From assembly GCF_001311985.1 (NCBI RefSeq), contig NZ_BBCJ01000027.1, positions 1-64,000 on the forward strand: a stretch of 64,000 nucleotides of DNA. The letters are read 5' to 3'. Below the pieces are notes generated by a model. That model was not told the DNA's origin, ran no database searches, and saw only the letters and a program-made list of their open reading frames with translations. Numbering within the stretch: position 1 is the first letter of the stretch; every line of letters begins with the position of its first letter. Positions 50,805 through 59,803 of the stretch are shown here, one piece after another. The position numbers were made by a program, and so were the translations under genes. The stretch comes from Geotalea toluenoxydans JCM 15764 (lineage in GTDB: Bacteria; Desulfobacterota; Desulfuromonadia; Geobacterales; Geobacteraceae).

Positions 50805-51911
50805 ATGGCTGATGGTAAAGTGAAGATTAGAATGCTTAAGTTGGTTGACCGGTTGGTAGGAGTGGGAGTCAAGATTTGGAGTCCTCGGACGTACGTACGC
50901 TCATTCTCATCTCCCCAACGAATCCTCCTCATCCGTCCCGGCGGCATCGGGGATGCCATTCTGCTCATCCCGACCATAAACGCCATAAAACACGCCTACT
51001 CTGACTGCGTAATCGATATTCTGGCGGAGAGAAGAAACGCATCAGTATTCGAACTTGCTCAGGGGGTCCGGACGGTATACCGCTATGATGCCATTGCCGA
51101 CCTCTCAACCGTCCTCTGCCATCGCTACGACGTGGTCATCGACACCGAGCAGTGGTACCGCCTCTCGGCAGTCGTGGCGAGGTTAGTCCGTGCCCCCGTC
51201 AAAATCGGGTTCGGGACCAACGAGCGCGCATGTCAGTTTACCCATCCGGTATCGTATTCACTTGACGACCACGAGAAGGAAAGCTTCCTGTCGCTGCTCC
51301 ACCCCCTCGATATAGCCATCCCCGCTGTCTCTAGGCCGCCGTTTCTCCACATACCGGAAACAGCAGTCCATGCTGTGTCTTCGTTGCTGGAGGGAGTAGC
51401 ACAATATGTGGCGTTGTTTCCCGGGGCCAGCGTGCGAGAGAAGCGTTGGGGAAAAGATCGTTTCGTTTTCCTTGCTGCTAAGCTGGCTCCCCAGAAAAAA
51501 GTCGTGGTTATAGGCGGACGGGAGGATGTTTCCATTGGAGATGAGATCGCCAGGGAAGGCGGTGTGAACCTTGCCGGCAGGACTTCCCTGCTAGAGACTG
51601 CCGCAATAATCGCCCAGGCTGATGTATTGGTGAGTGGTGACTCTGGAGTACTTCATCTTGCTGCAGGGCTTGATGTTCCATCGGTTGCACTTTTTGGTCC
51701 AAGCAGTATCGCCAAGTGGGCACCCCAAGGCAGCAGTGGCAGCGTGGTAAGTGCGCGGGCTGCTTGTTCGCCATGCTCCTTGTATGGCACTATTCCTCCA
51801 TGCCGGCACAATGTCCGGTGTATGGATGACATTACCGTGGATCAAGTGATATCGGCGATCGAATCAGTAATTGCCGGACAAGATTGCGGTAACAAAAAAA
51901 CAGCTGATTGA
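50805..51911 (+). CDS. GT9 heptosyltransferase-like protein
   Basis: 368 aa, intact. Features: ILLIRPGGIGDAILLIPTIN near the N-terminus, VALFPGASVREKRWGKDRFV, VVIGGREDVSIGDEIA, and the donor motif VSGDSGVLHLAAGLDVPSVA with LFGPSSIAKWAP. Family 9 enzymes add ADP-heptose to the lipopolysaccharide core. Two cysteine pairs near the end (CSPCSLYGTIPPCRHN) are a common feature of the family. It is the last gene of the polysaccharide locus, before the tRNA-Val promoter. Confidence 0.88.
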   Translation: MADGKVKIRMLKLVDRLVGVGVKIWSPRTYVRSFSSPQRILLIRPGGIGDAILLIPTINAIKHAYSDCVIDILAERRNASVFELAQGVRTVYRYDAIADLSTVLCHRYDVVIDTEQWYRLSAVVARLVRAPVKIGFGTNERACQFTHPVSYSLDDHEKESFLSLLHPLDIAIPAVSRPPFLHIPETAVHAVSSLLEGVAQYVALFPGASVREKRWGKDRFVFLAAKLAPQKKVVVIGGREDVSIGDEIAREGGVNLAGRTSLLETAAIIAQADVLVSGDSGVLHLAAGLDVPSVALFGPSSIAKWAPQGSSGSVVSARAACSPCSLYGTIPPCRHNVRCMDDITVDQVISAIESVIAGQDCGNKKTAD

Positions 51912-51919
51912 TAAAATCC

Positions 51920-51948
51920 TTGACATCAACTGCCTGCCCTGCTAAAAG
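51920..51948 (+). promoter_or_regulatory. Promoter of tRNA-Val (and perhaps thrS block)
   Basis: TTGACA (51920-51925), a 17-nt spacer and TAAAAG (51943-51948), with the mature tRNA starting 19 nt later. The -35 box is a perfect consensus. Confidence 0.55.
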
Positions 51949-51966
51949 TACTGTCTGTTTTTGTTT

Positions 51967-52041
51967 AGGCGCGTAGCTCAGGGGTAGAGCACTAGCTCGA
52001 CACGCTAGGGGTCGGCGGTTCGAAACCGCCCGCGCCTACCA
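51967..52041 (+). tRNA. tRNA-Val (anticodon GAC)
   Basis: 75 nt including the encoded CCA. The acceptor stem AGGCGCG/CGCGCCT, the D arm GCTC-AGGGGTA-GAGC, the anticodon arm CTAGC-TCGACAC-GCTAG, variable GGGTC and the T arm GGCGG-TTCGAAA-CCGCC are all fully paired. The anticodon is GAC. Position 33, normally U in all tRNAs, reads C in this sequence. Confidence 0.93.
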
Positions 52042-52070
52042 AAGATAAACCTGCCGGTCTGAGGTCTAGG

Positions 52071-52092
52071 GAGCATCGAGGTTCGATGCCTC
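52071..52092 (+). promoter_or_regulatory. Leader hairpin before thrS
   Basis: GAGCATCGA-GGT-TCGATGCCTC forms about nine pairs with one bulged C and is followed by TTTCTGTT. It lies between tRNA-Val and thrS and could process or partly end the tRNA transcript, or serve in thrS control. I see no T-box features. Confidence 0.4.
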
Positions 52093-52112
52093 TTTCTGTT
52101 AAGGGGTCTTTT

Positions 52113-54023
52113 ATGGGCGAGATTACTGTAAAGCTGCCGGATGGTTCGGAAAGAACACTTCCTAGAGGGGCGTCGGTCTATGATCTCGCTGCTTCCATCG
52201 GCGCCGGTCTTGCCAAGGCTGCCATTGCCGGCAGGGTGGATGGTGATCTGGTCGACCTCGCAACGGTATTGCCGGATGGTTCCAAGGTTGAAATAATTAC
52301 CGAGAAGAGCCCCGAGGCGTTGGAAATTATCAGGCATTCCACGTCTCACCTTATGGCTCAGGCGGTTAAGGCACTTTTTCCAGAGGCAAAAGTGACCATC
52401 GGGCCTGCCATCGAGACCGGCTTTTACTACGATTTCGATGTGGACCATCCCTTTACTCCCGAAGACCTGGAAAAAATAGAAAATAAGATGCAGGAGCTGG
52501 CCAAAGCCAACCTGAAGATTGAACGCCAGGTCCTTACGGGCGCTGATGCCATACGATTGTTCGGTGATCTGGGCGAGAACTACAAGGTGGAGCTCATTGA
52601 AGATTTGGGTGCTGCAACTGTTTCCCTTTATCGGCAGGGTGATTTTGTCGACCTCTGTCGGGGACCTCATCTCCCTTCCACTTCTCATATCAAAGCCTTC
52701 AAACTTACTTCAATCGCCGGTGCTTATTGGCGCGGCGATGAAAAGCGCAAGATGCTGCAGAGGGTTTACGGAACAGCTTTTGCCGACAAGAAAGAGCTTG
52801 ATGCTTATCTGGCACGCATTGAAGAGGCGAAACGGCGCGATCACCGGAAGCTGGGCAAGGAGCTGGATCTTTTCTCGTTTTCCGACGAGGTCGGGGCCGG
52901 TCTGGTCATTTGGCATCCCAAGGGGGCCATGCTCAGGACGATCATCGAGGACTTCGAGCGCAGGGAACACCTGAAGCGGGACTACGATATCGTTGTCGGT
53001 CCACAGATTCTGAAGACCGACCTCTGGCAGCGTTCCGGCCATTACGACAACTATCGCGAGAACATGTATTTCACCGAGGTGGATGAGCAATCCTTCGGCA
53101 TCAAGCCGATGAACTGCCTCTCCCACATGATGATCTACAAGTCCCGCCTTCGCAGCTACCGTGACCTTCCCCTTAGGCTTTTCGAGCTGGGAACTGTCCA
53201 TCGCCACGAAAGAGCCGGCGTTCTGCACGGCCTTCTGCGGGTCCGTTGCTTCACCCAGGACGACGCCCATATACTCTGCACCCCGGAACAACTGGATGCA
53301 GAGATCAAGGGGGTCATCTCCTTTGTGCAGGATGTGATGGGAGTTTTCGGTTTCGAGTTCGAGATGGAGCTTTCCACCCGTCCTGAGAAATCCATTGGGT
53401 CTGATGAGGATTGGGATCGGGCCACCAATGCTCTGCTCGGTGCGCTTAAGGATTCCGGGCGTCCTTTCGAGATCAACGAGGGGGACGGTGCGTTCTATGG
53501 CCCTAAAATCGACATCAAGTTGCGCGACTCCCTTGACAGAAGGTGGCAGTGTGCTACAATCCAGTGCGATTTTACGCTCCCAGAGCGCTTTGATCTGACT
53601 TACATCGACGCAGATGGTGAAAAGAAGCGCCCTGTCATGGTGCATCGGGTAATTCTCGGCTCCATCGAGCGCTTTATCGGCGTGTTGATCGAGCACTTTG
53701 CCGGCAGTTTTCCTGTCTGGCTTTCCCCCGTCCAGGTGGTTGTGCTTACCGTTACCGACAATCAACTGTCCTTTGCCCAGCAGGTGTATGCAGAGTTACG
53801 TGCAGCTGGCCTCAGGGTTCAGCAGGATTTCCGCAACGAGAAACTTGGCTTCAAGATTCGTGAAGCTCAACTGCAGAAAATACCTTATATGTTGGTTATT
53901 GGTGATAAAGAAGTCGAAGCGGGCATGGTTACTCCAAGATTTCGGGACGGCAAGAATCTTGACAGCATGAAGTGTAGTGAGTTCATTGAATTCATAGAAA
54001 AGGAAGTCAAAGGCTTTCATTGA
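52113..54023 (+). CDS. thrS: Threonyl-tRNA synthetase
   Basis: Charges tRNA-Thr. 636 aa, intact. The TGS domain (about 1-62) is followed by the editing domain with [12 protein letters not shown] (HxxxH) and VDLCRGPHL. The catalytic core has [11 protein letters not shown] (zinc Cys), [23 protein letters not shown] and the C-terminal anticodon-binding domain ([20 protein letters not shown]). ATG 52113 follows AAGGGG. It begins the thrS-infC-rpmI-rplT-pheST-ihfA block conserved across bacteria. Confidence 0.96.
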   Translation: MGEITVKLPDGSERTLPRGASVYDLAASIGAGLAKAAIAGRVDGDLVDLATVLPDGSKVEIITEKSPEALEIIRHSTSHLMAQAVKALFPEAKVTIGPAIETGFYYDFDVDHPFTPEDLEKIENKMQELAKANLKIERQVLTGADAIRLFGDLGENYKVELIEDLGAATVSLYRQGDFVDLCRGPHLPSTSHIKAFKLTSIAGAYWRGDEKRKMLQRVYGTAFADKKELDAYLARIEEAKRRDHRKLGKELDLFSFSDEVGAGLVIWHPKGAMLRTIIEDFERREHLKRDYDIVVGPQILKTDLWQRSGHYDNYRENMYFTEVDEQSFGIKPMNCLSHMMIYKSRLRSYRDLPLRLFELGTVHRHERAGVLHGLLRVRCFTQDDAHILCTPEQLDAEIKGVISFVQDVMGVFGFEFEMELSTRPEKSIGSDEDWDRATNALLGALKDSGRPFEINEGDGAFYGPKIDIKLRDSLDRRWQCATIQCDFTLPERFDLTYIDADGEKKRPVMVHRVILGSIERFIGVLIEHFAGSFPVWLSPVQVVVLTVTDNQLSFAQQVYAELRAAGLRVQQDFRNEKLGFKIREAQLQKIPYMLVIGDKEVEAGMVTPRFRDGKNLDSMKCSEFIEFIEKEVKGFH

Positions 54024-54035
54024 GGAGGTGGCGTC

Positions 54036-54557
54036 ATAGCTAAACCGACAGTCAACATCAATCAGGCAATAAGGGCAAAAGAAGTTCGCGTTGTGGGGGC
54101 TGAGAGCGAGCAGCTTGGTATCCTGCCACTCCGTGAAGCATTGGCTCTGGCCGAGAGCCAGCAGCTGGATCTGGTTGAAGTCTCACCTACTGCCGTGCCA
54201 CCTGTTTGCCGGATCATGGATTACGGCAAATTCAAGTATCAGCAGAGCAAAAAACTGCAGGAAGCCAAGAAAAAGCAGGTTCAGGTTCAATTGAAAGAGG
54301 TCAAATTAAGACCAAAGACCGATGAACATGACCTGCAGTTCAAGATAAAACATGTTCGGAGATTTCTCGAAGAGGGGAATAAAGCCAAGATTACCGTCGT
54401 GTTCCGAGGAAGGGAGATTACCCACCAGGAACTGGGCATGAGTGCCCTAGACAACTTTGCTTCCGAATTGCAGGATATAGGAATCGTAGAGGTAAAACAG
54501 AAAATGGAAGGGCGCAGCATGTTCATCATTGTCGCCCCTAAAACGAAAACGAAATAA
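54036..54557 (+). CDS. infC: Translation initiation factor IF-3 (AUA start)
   Basis: Binds the 30S subunit and checks the start codon. The frame matches IF-3 from residue 1 ([20 protein letters not shown]), well before the first GTG at 54093. The only suitable initiator is ATA at 54036, 7 nt after a perfect AGGAGG. IF-3 genes use rare AUU/AUC/AUA starts so that IF-3 represses its own translation. 173 aa. The N-domain ends near [19 protein letters not shown]; the C-domain has [20 protein letters not shown] and FRGREI. It lies 12 nt after thrS. Confidence 0.94.
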   Translation: MAKPTVNINQAIRAKEVRVVGAESEQLGILPLREALALAESQQLDLVEVSPTAVPPVCRIMDYGKFKYQQSKKLQEAKKKQVQVQLKEVKLRPKTDEHDLQFKIKHVRRFLEEGNKAKITVVFRGREITHQELGMSALDNFASELQDIGIVEVKQKMEGRSMFIIVAPKTKTK

Positions 54558-54577
54558 AGGAAATAAGGAGAAGGACC

Positions 54578-54775
54578 ATGCCGAAAATCAAGACCCACAG
54601 AGGCGCTGCCAAACGCTTCAGCAAGACCGGAACAGGTAAGATCAAAAGAAGTCATGCATTTACCAGCCATATTCTTACCTCCAAAACCAGGAAAAACAAG
54701 CGTAACCTGCGCAAGGGCGCTATCGTCGAGGCTGTCGATCACAAGAATATCGCCAAGCTGATCCCTTACATGTAA
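54578..54775 (+). CDS. rpmI: 50S ribosomal protein L35
   Basis: 65 aa, highly basic: [20 protein letters not shown] ... [13 protein letters not shown]. The start follows AAGGAGAAGG. It sits 20 nt after infC, as in nearly all bacteria. In E. coli, L20 represses this mRNA; no such structure was identified here. Confidence 0.96.
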   Translation: MPKIKTHRGAAKRFSKTGTGKIKRSHAFTSHILTSKTRKNKRNLRKGAIVEAVDHKNIAKLIPYM

Positions 54776-54782
54776 TAAAAAC

Positions 54783-54853
54783 AGTGACAAGGGACAGGTG
54801 ACGAGTGACGGGATAGAATCCTTGTTACTTGTTACTCGTTACCCCCGTCACCG
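54783..54853. repeat. GTGACRAG-type repeat between rpmI and rplT
   Basis: Degenerate 8-mers of the form GTGACAAG/GTGACGAG run through 54783-54811. Their inverse (CTTGTTACTTGTTACTCGTTACC) lies at 54821-54843, ending CGTCACC. The two halves can pair into an imperfect hairpin. The repeat interrupts a normally compact ribosomal-protein pair, leaving a 151-nt gap. Confidence 0.55.
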
Positions 54854-54926
54854 CCTTAAAGTCCGTGAACCGTGAGGAAACGTCTCCCCTTGCGGATCCG
54901 GCAAATAAACAACAAAAGGAGTATGT

Positions 54927-55280
54927 ATGCCACGCGTTAAAAGAGGTTTTAAAGCGAGACAGAGAAGGAACAAAGTGTTAAAGCTGGCCAAAGGCTACCG
55001 GGGCGCCAGGAGTAAACTTTTCAGAAGTGCGACCGAAGCGGTGGACCGGGCATTGAATTATGCCTTCCGCGACCGGCGCGTCAAGAAAAGGGACTTCCGC
55101 GCACTCTGGATCACCAGGATCAATGCAGCGGCTCGGATAAACGGAATTTCCTACAGCAAACTTATCCATGGTCTTAAACAGGCCAAGGTGGAGGTCGATC
55201 GGAAAGTAATGGCCGATCTGGCTGTATCCGACCCACGTGGCTTTGCCGAGATTGTTTCGCTGGCCAAGGCCAACGCTTAG
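54927..55280 (+). CDS. rplT: 50S ribosomal protein L20
   Basis: 117 aa, intact. [20 protein letters not shown], the [20 protein letters not shown] segment and [20 protein letters not shown] are diagnostic. It binds 23S rRNA early in 50S assembly. SD AAGGAG precedes the start. Confidence 0.96.
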   Translation: MPRVKRGFKARQRRNKVLKLAKGYRGARSKLFRSATEAVDRALNYAFRDRRVKKRDFRALWITRINAAARINGISYSKLIHGLKQAKVEVDRKVMADLAVSDPRGFAEIVSLAKANA

Positions 55281-55300
55281 CACATAAAATAAACACTTTC

Positions 55301-55340
55301 AAAAAAGAAAATGGGATGAAGTCATCTCATTTCTTTTTTT
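55301..55340 (+). terminator. Terminator or attenuator between rplT and pheS
   Basis: AAAAAAGAAAATGGGATGA and TCATCTCATTTCTTTTTTT are inverted repeats around a two-base loop (55301-55319 and 55322-55340). The U-run suits a rho-independent terminator, and the A-run suits one in the other direction. pheS starts 16 nt later, so partial read-through would be required, or a promoter lies within. Confidence 0.6.
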
Positions 55341-55355
55341 ATACAAGGTAACGCT

Positions 55356-56371
<1,016 letters not shown>

Positions 56372-56400
56372 TTTCTCAATAAATCTTAAAGTGTGAGAAT

Positions 56401-58803
56401 ATGATAGTTACCTATAACTGGCTCAGAGAATTTGTTGATTGCGATTTGCCCGTGGCAGAACTTTCCGACCTTCTTACCATGCTCGGCCTGGAGGTTGAGC
56501 GCGTCGAGACGGTGGGCGCAGGGATGGACGATGTTGTCGTCGCCCAGGTTCTGGAGAAAAACCAGCATCCCAACGCGGACAAGCTGTCATTGTGCAAGGT
56601 CAATAATGGGACCGAAATATTGACCATTGTCTGCGGCGCCCAGAACTTCAAGGCGGGTGACAAGGTTGCCCTGGCCCAGATCGGCGCTGTTCTCCCCGGT
56701 GAATTCAAGATCAAGCGCTCGAAGATAAGAGGCGAAGAATCCTGCGGTATGCTCTGTTCCGAAAAGGAGCTTGGTCTCGCCGAAGAATCGGCGGGCATCA
56801 TGATTCTGTCAGCGGATCTGCAGCTCGGCATGCCTGTGTTTTCAGCCCTCGGTCTGAAGGATACCATCTTTGAAATCGGCCTTACCCCAAATCGGGCCGA
56901 TTGTCTCAGCGTAATCGGCATTGCCAGGGAAGTTGCCGCCAAGCTTGGGAAAAAGGTAAAATACCCGGAACTTCGGCCTGTGGAAGGTGCAACTGCCGTG
57001 ACCGACATCACCTCGGTAACGATTGAGGCGCCTGAGCTCTGCCCGCGCTACACAGCGCGCTATGTTTCAGGCAGTAAAATCGGACCTTCCCCCCAGTGGA
57101 TGGTAAACAGACTGAAAGCCGTCGGGCAGCGATCCATCAACAACGTGGTGGACATCACCAACTATGTGTTGATGGAATATGGGCATCCGCTGCATGCTTT
57201 CGACTTCAAGTTCCTGTCAAAAGGGAAAATCGTTGTCAGGCAGGCAGCAGAGGGGGAGAAGTTTGACACCCTTGATGGCCAGGTACGAACCCTGCAGTCC
57301 TCGGATCTGACCATCTGCGACGGGGAGAGGGCGGTTGCGCTGGCCGGGATCATGGGGGGAAAGAATTCGGAAATAGCTGATGACACCACCGATATTCTGA
57401 TAGAAAGCGCCTATTTCAATCCTTCGGCCATTCGCCGCACCTCCAAACGTCTGGGGCTCCATACCGAGTCCTCACATCGATTCGAGCGCGGCACCGATGT
57501 GAACATCCTGCCTATTGCCCTTGATCGTGCAGCTTCCCTGATTGTCGAACTAGCCGGCGGAACCTTGCCAAGGGGGTTATCGATGCGTACCCTCAGCCTG
57601 TTCCGGAAAGGCAGGTACCGGTCCGTGTCGATCGGGTCAACCAGGTGCTCGGTATCGCACTTTCGGCAGCTGATATAAAGGAACTATTCGAAAGGCTTGA
57701 ATTCAAGGTTACGAAGTGTGATCAGGGGATTATGGAGGTGACTGTACCTTCTTACCGTGTGGATATCGAGCGGGAGATCGACCTGGTTGAAGAAGTTGCC
57801 AGGTTGCATGGTTTCGAGAATATTCCGGTGACAATGCCACAGGCAAGGATTTTTTCCGAAACAAAGTCATCCTATTTGACCAGTGCAAAAACGGTTAAAG
57901 ATCTGCTTGTTTGCCAGGGTTTGAGCGAGGTCATCAACTACAGCTTTTTTGCCCCCGATGCTTATGACAAGATACTCCTTGCGGAAGATGACTACCGGCG
58001 TAACACAATTCAGCTTCTCAACCCCCTTTCTGACGAGCAGTCCATAATGCGTACGACGCTGCTTCCAGGGCTGCTTGAAACGGCGGCAAGAAATGCCAGC
58101 TTCCGCATCCTGAACCAGCGCATCTTTGAGATGCGGCGCATATATCTGCCAAGCATGCAGATGAGATGCCCGAGGAACCCCCGTTCGTTGCCGGTCTGTT
58201 GACAGGATTGCGCAGTGCTGAAGGCTGGAACCAGGCCAAGACAGAGGTCGATTTTTACGATGTCAAAGGCATCCTGGAAAATATTTTTGCCGCCTTGGAC
58301 GTATCCGGCTATTCCTTTGAGGTAAGGGAACCTGAGCCGTTCTATCACCCTGGGAAATCCGCCTTCATAATCTGCAACGGTGATGTGATCGGCTCCTTGG
58401 GGGAGTTGCATCCTACCGTTCAGGAAGCATACGGTCTTGAAAAACCGCTCTTCTATTTTGAGTTAAACTTCGAAAAAATGGTTGAGTGCCGCAGGGAGGA
58501 CCATACCGTCTCTGCGCCCTCGCGTTTCCCTGATACTTACCGGGATATTGCATTGCTTGTCGACGATGATGTCTCGGCTGAAGCTGTCGTCAACTGCGCC
58601 AGGAAGGTTAAGGCTGCAGAGATTGCCAGATAGAGATATTTGACCTGTACAAGGGGAGTAATATCCCGGCAGGACAGAAGAGCATTGCCATCAGGGTCCG
58701 CTACAGCTCCAAGGAAAAAACGCTCACGGATGAGGAAGTCAATCCCGTTCACCAGCAGGTTATTCAGATGCTGCAGCAAAAATTAAATGCCTCCATTCGC
58801 TAA
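56401..58803 (+). CDS. pheT: Phenylalanyl-tRNA synthetase beta subunit
   Basis: About 801 aa after repair. Begins MIVTYNWLREFVDCDLPVAE, followed by the tRNA-binding OB domain (VVVAQVLEKNQHPNADKLSL, VCGAQNF), the B3/B4 editing region (FEIGLTPNRADCLSVIGIAR) and the B5 domain. The C-terminal ferredoxin-like anticodon domain has SRFPDTYRDIALLVDDDV. Three one-base losses break it: A near 57572 (TLPKGVIDAYPQ), A near 58150 (LPKHADEMPEEPP) and A near 58632 (IARIEIFDLYKGS). All are repaired by lengthening short A runs. It lies 29 nt after pheS. Confidence 0.93.
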
Positions 58804-58895
58804 AAATGGGTTGATTATGGATTCCCCCTGTGATATAAACCAACGCGCTGTCGAACTTGGCTGCCCACCGAATTACTGATTTAGTTGAGGGGTTT

Positions 58896-59174
58896 ATGAC
58901 GAAAGCTGATATTGTTGAAAGGATTTACGAAAAGGTTGGTTTTTCAAAAAAAGAATCGGCAGAACTCGTCGAGACTGTCTTTGATCTTATAAAAAGCACC
59001 CTTGAAGAGGGCGATAAAATCAAAATCGCTGGATTCGGTAATTTCGTCGTCAAGGAAAAGGCAGATCGCCGCGGGAGAAATCCCCAGACCGGGGAAGAAA
59101 TTACCATCTCTGCAAGGAAGATTCTCACTTTCAAGCCGAGTCAGGTGCTTAAAGCCGCCATCAACAATCAGTAG
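58896..59174 (+). CDS. ihfA: Integration host factor alpha subunit
   Basis: Sequence-specific DNA-bending protein of the HU/IHF family. 92 aa, intact. MTKADIVERIYEKVGFSKKE, then the family signature GFGNFVVKEKADRRGRNPQT and FKPSQVLKAAINN. The position after pheT is standard for ihfA in proteobacteria. GAGGGG precedes the start. IHF is a common helper of sigma-54 promoters such as the one at pilA. Confidence 0.93.
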   Translation: MTKADIVERIYEKVGFSKKESAELVETVFDLIKSTLEEGDKIKIAGFGNFVVKEKADRRGRNPQTGEEITISARKILTFKPSQVLKAAINNQ

Positions 59175-59186
59175 TTCTCTTCAGGG

Positions 59187-59536
59187 ATGCTTCAATTCGG
59201 GACAAGCTATTCTACAAAATCGGAGAGATTTCGGAACTAACAGCCTTGAGGCCCTCTGTGCTGCGTTTCTGGGAGACCGAGTTCACCGATTTAAATCCTA
59301 AGAAAAGCAAAAGCGGACAGAGACTCTACTCCAAGGAAGATCTTGAGGTAGTTAAGCAGATCAAGCAGTTGCTCTATGATGAAAAGCTGACCATAGACGG
59401 AGCCCGCAAAAGGCTTGGAGAAAAAATTAGCAACTCAGAAACAATTGGCGACGGAAACAGCGGGCGAGTCGAGAGGCTGAAGCAGATTGTACAGCATGCG
59501 GTTGCCCAGTTGCAGGATCTGAGAAATACATTGTAG
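59187..59536 (+). CDS. MerR-family transcriptional regulator
   Basis: About 116 aa after restoring a G in GGG near 59200, giving MLQFGDKLFYKIGEISELTA from ATG 59187. The MerR helix-turn-helix reads PSVLRFWETEFTDLNPKKSK with SGQRLYSKEDLEVVKQIKQL. A coiled C-terminal helix follows, and no metal-binding cysteines are present. It is the short MerR protein that commonly follows ihfA in deltaproteobacteria; its target is unknown. Confidence 0.83.
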
Positions 59537-59541
59537 CATAT

Positions 59542-59618
59542 CGGTGCGTAGCGCAGCCTGGTAGCGCACTAGACTGGGGGTCTAGTGGTCGCTGGTTCGA
59601 ATCCAGTCGCACCGACCA
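59542..59618 (+). tRNA. tRNA-Pro (anticodon GGG)
   Basis: 77 nt with encoded CCA. Acceptor CGGTGCG/CGCACCG, D arm GCGC-AGCCTGGTA-GCGC, anticodon arm CTAGA-CTGGGGG-TCTAG (anticodon GGG), T arm GCTGG-TTCGAAT-CCAGT. It follows the MerR stop by 5 nt and is ended by a terminator hairpin. Confidence 0.95.
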
Positions 59619-59622
59619 TTTT

Positions 59623-59665
59623 AAAAGGGTTTCCGAAAATTTTTCCGGGGACCCTTTTTCTTTTT
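59623..59665 (+). terminator. Terminator after tRNA-Pro
   Basis: AAAAGGGT (59623-59630) pairs with ACCCTTTTT (59651-59659), and T-rich sequence follows. It ends the translation block. Confidence 0.65.
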
Positions 59666-59803
59666 CCGCAGAAGTTGCTGGTGCCCCATCGCAATCATCT
59701 TTTGCCTTTGCGCTCTGATTGGAGTATATTGAGATCCATCTAATTTTTGCTGCAGTAGGTAAACCCCATCCTTTTAGAGTTTCATCGAGCCATGACTCTG
59801 CCC

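Noticed and set aside
52042-52112. T-box riboswitch before thrS
   Set aside because: The leader is only 71 nt. It lacks the conserved T-box sequence and specifier loop; only a simple hairpin is present.
52710-53765. 351-residue open frame on the minus strand opposite thrS
   Set aside because: Shadow of a conserved, intact synthetase gene; no ribosome binding site or family match.
59619-59803. Cyclic-dinucleotide (GEMM) riboswitch before the beta-helix gene
   Set aside because: Geobacter often has these before surface-protein genes, so I looked. The conserved core and the paired tetraloop are not there; the region holds only a terminator and AT-rich leader.
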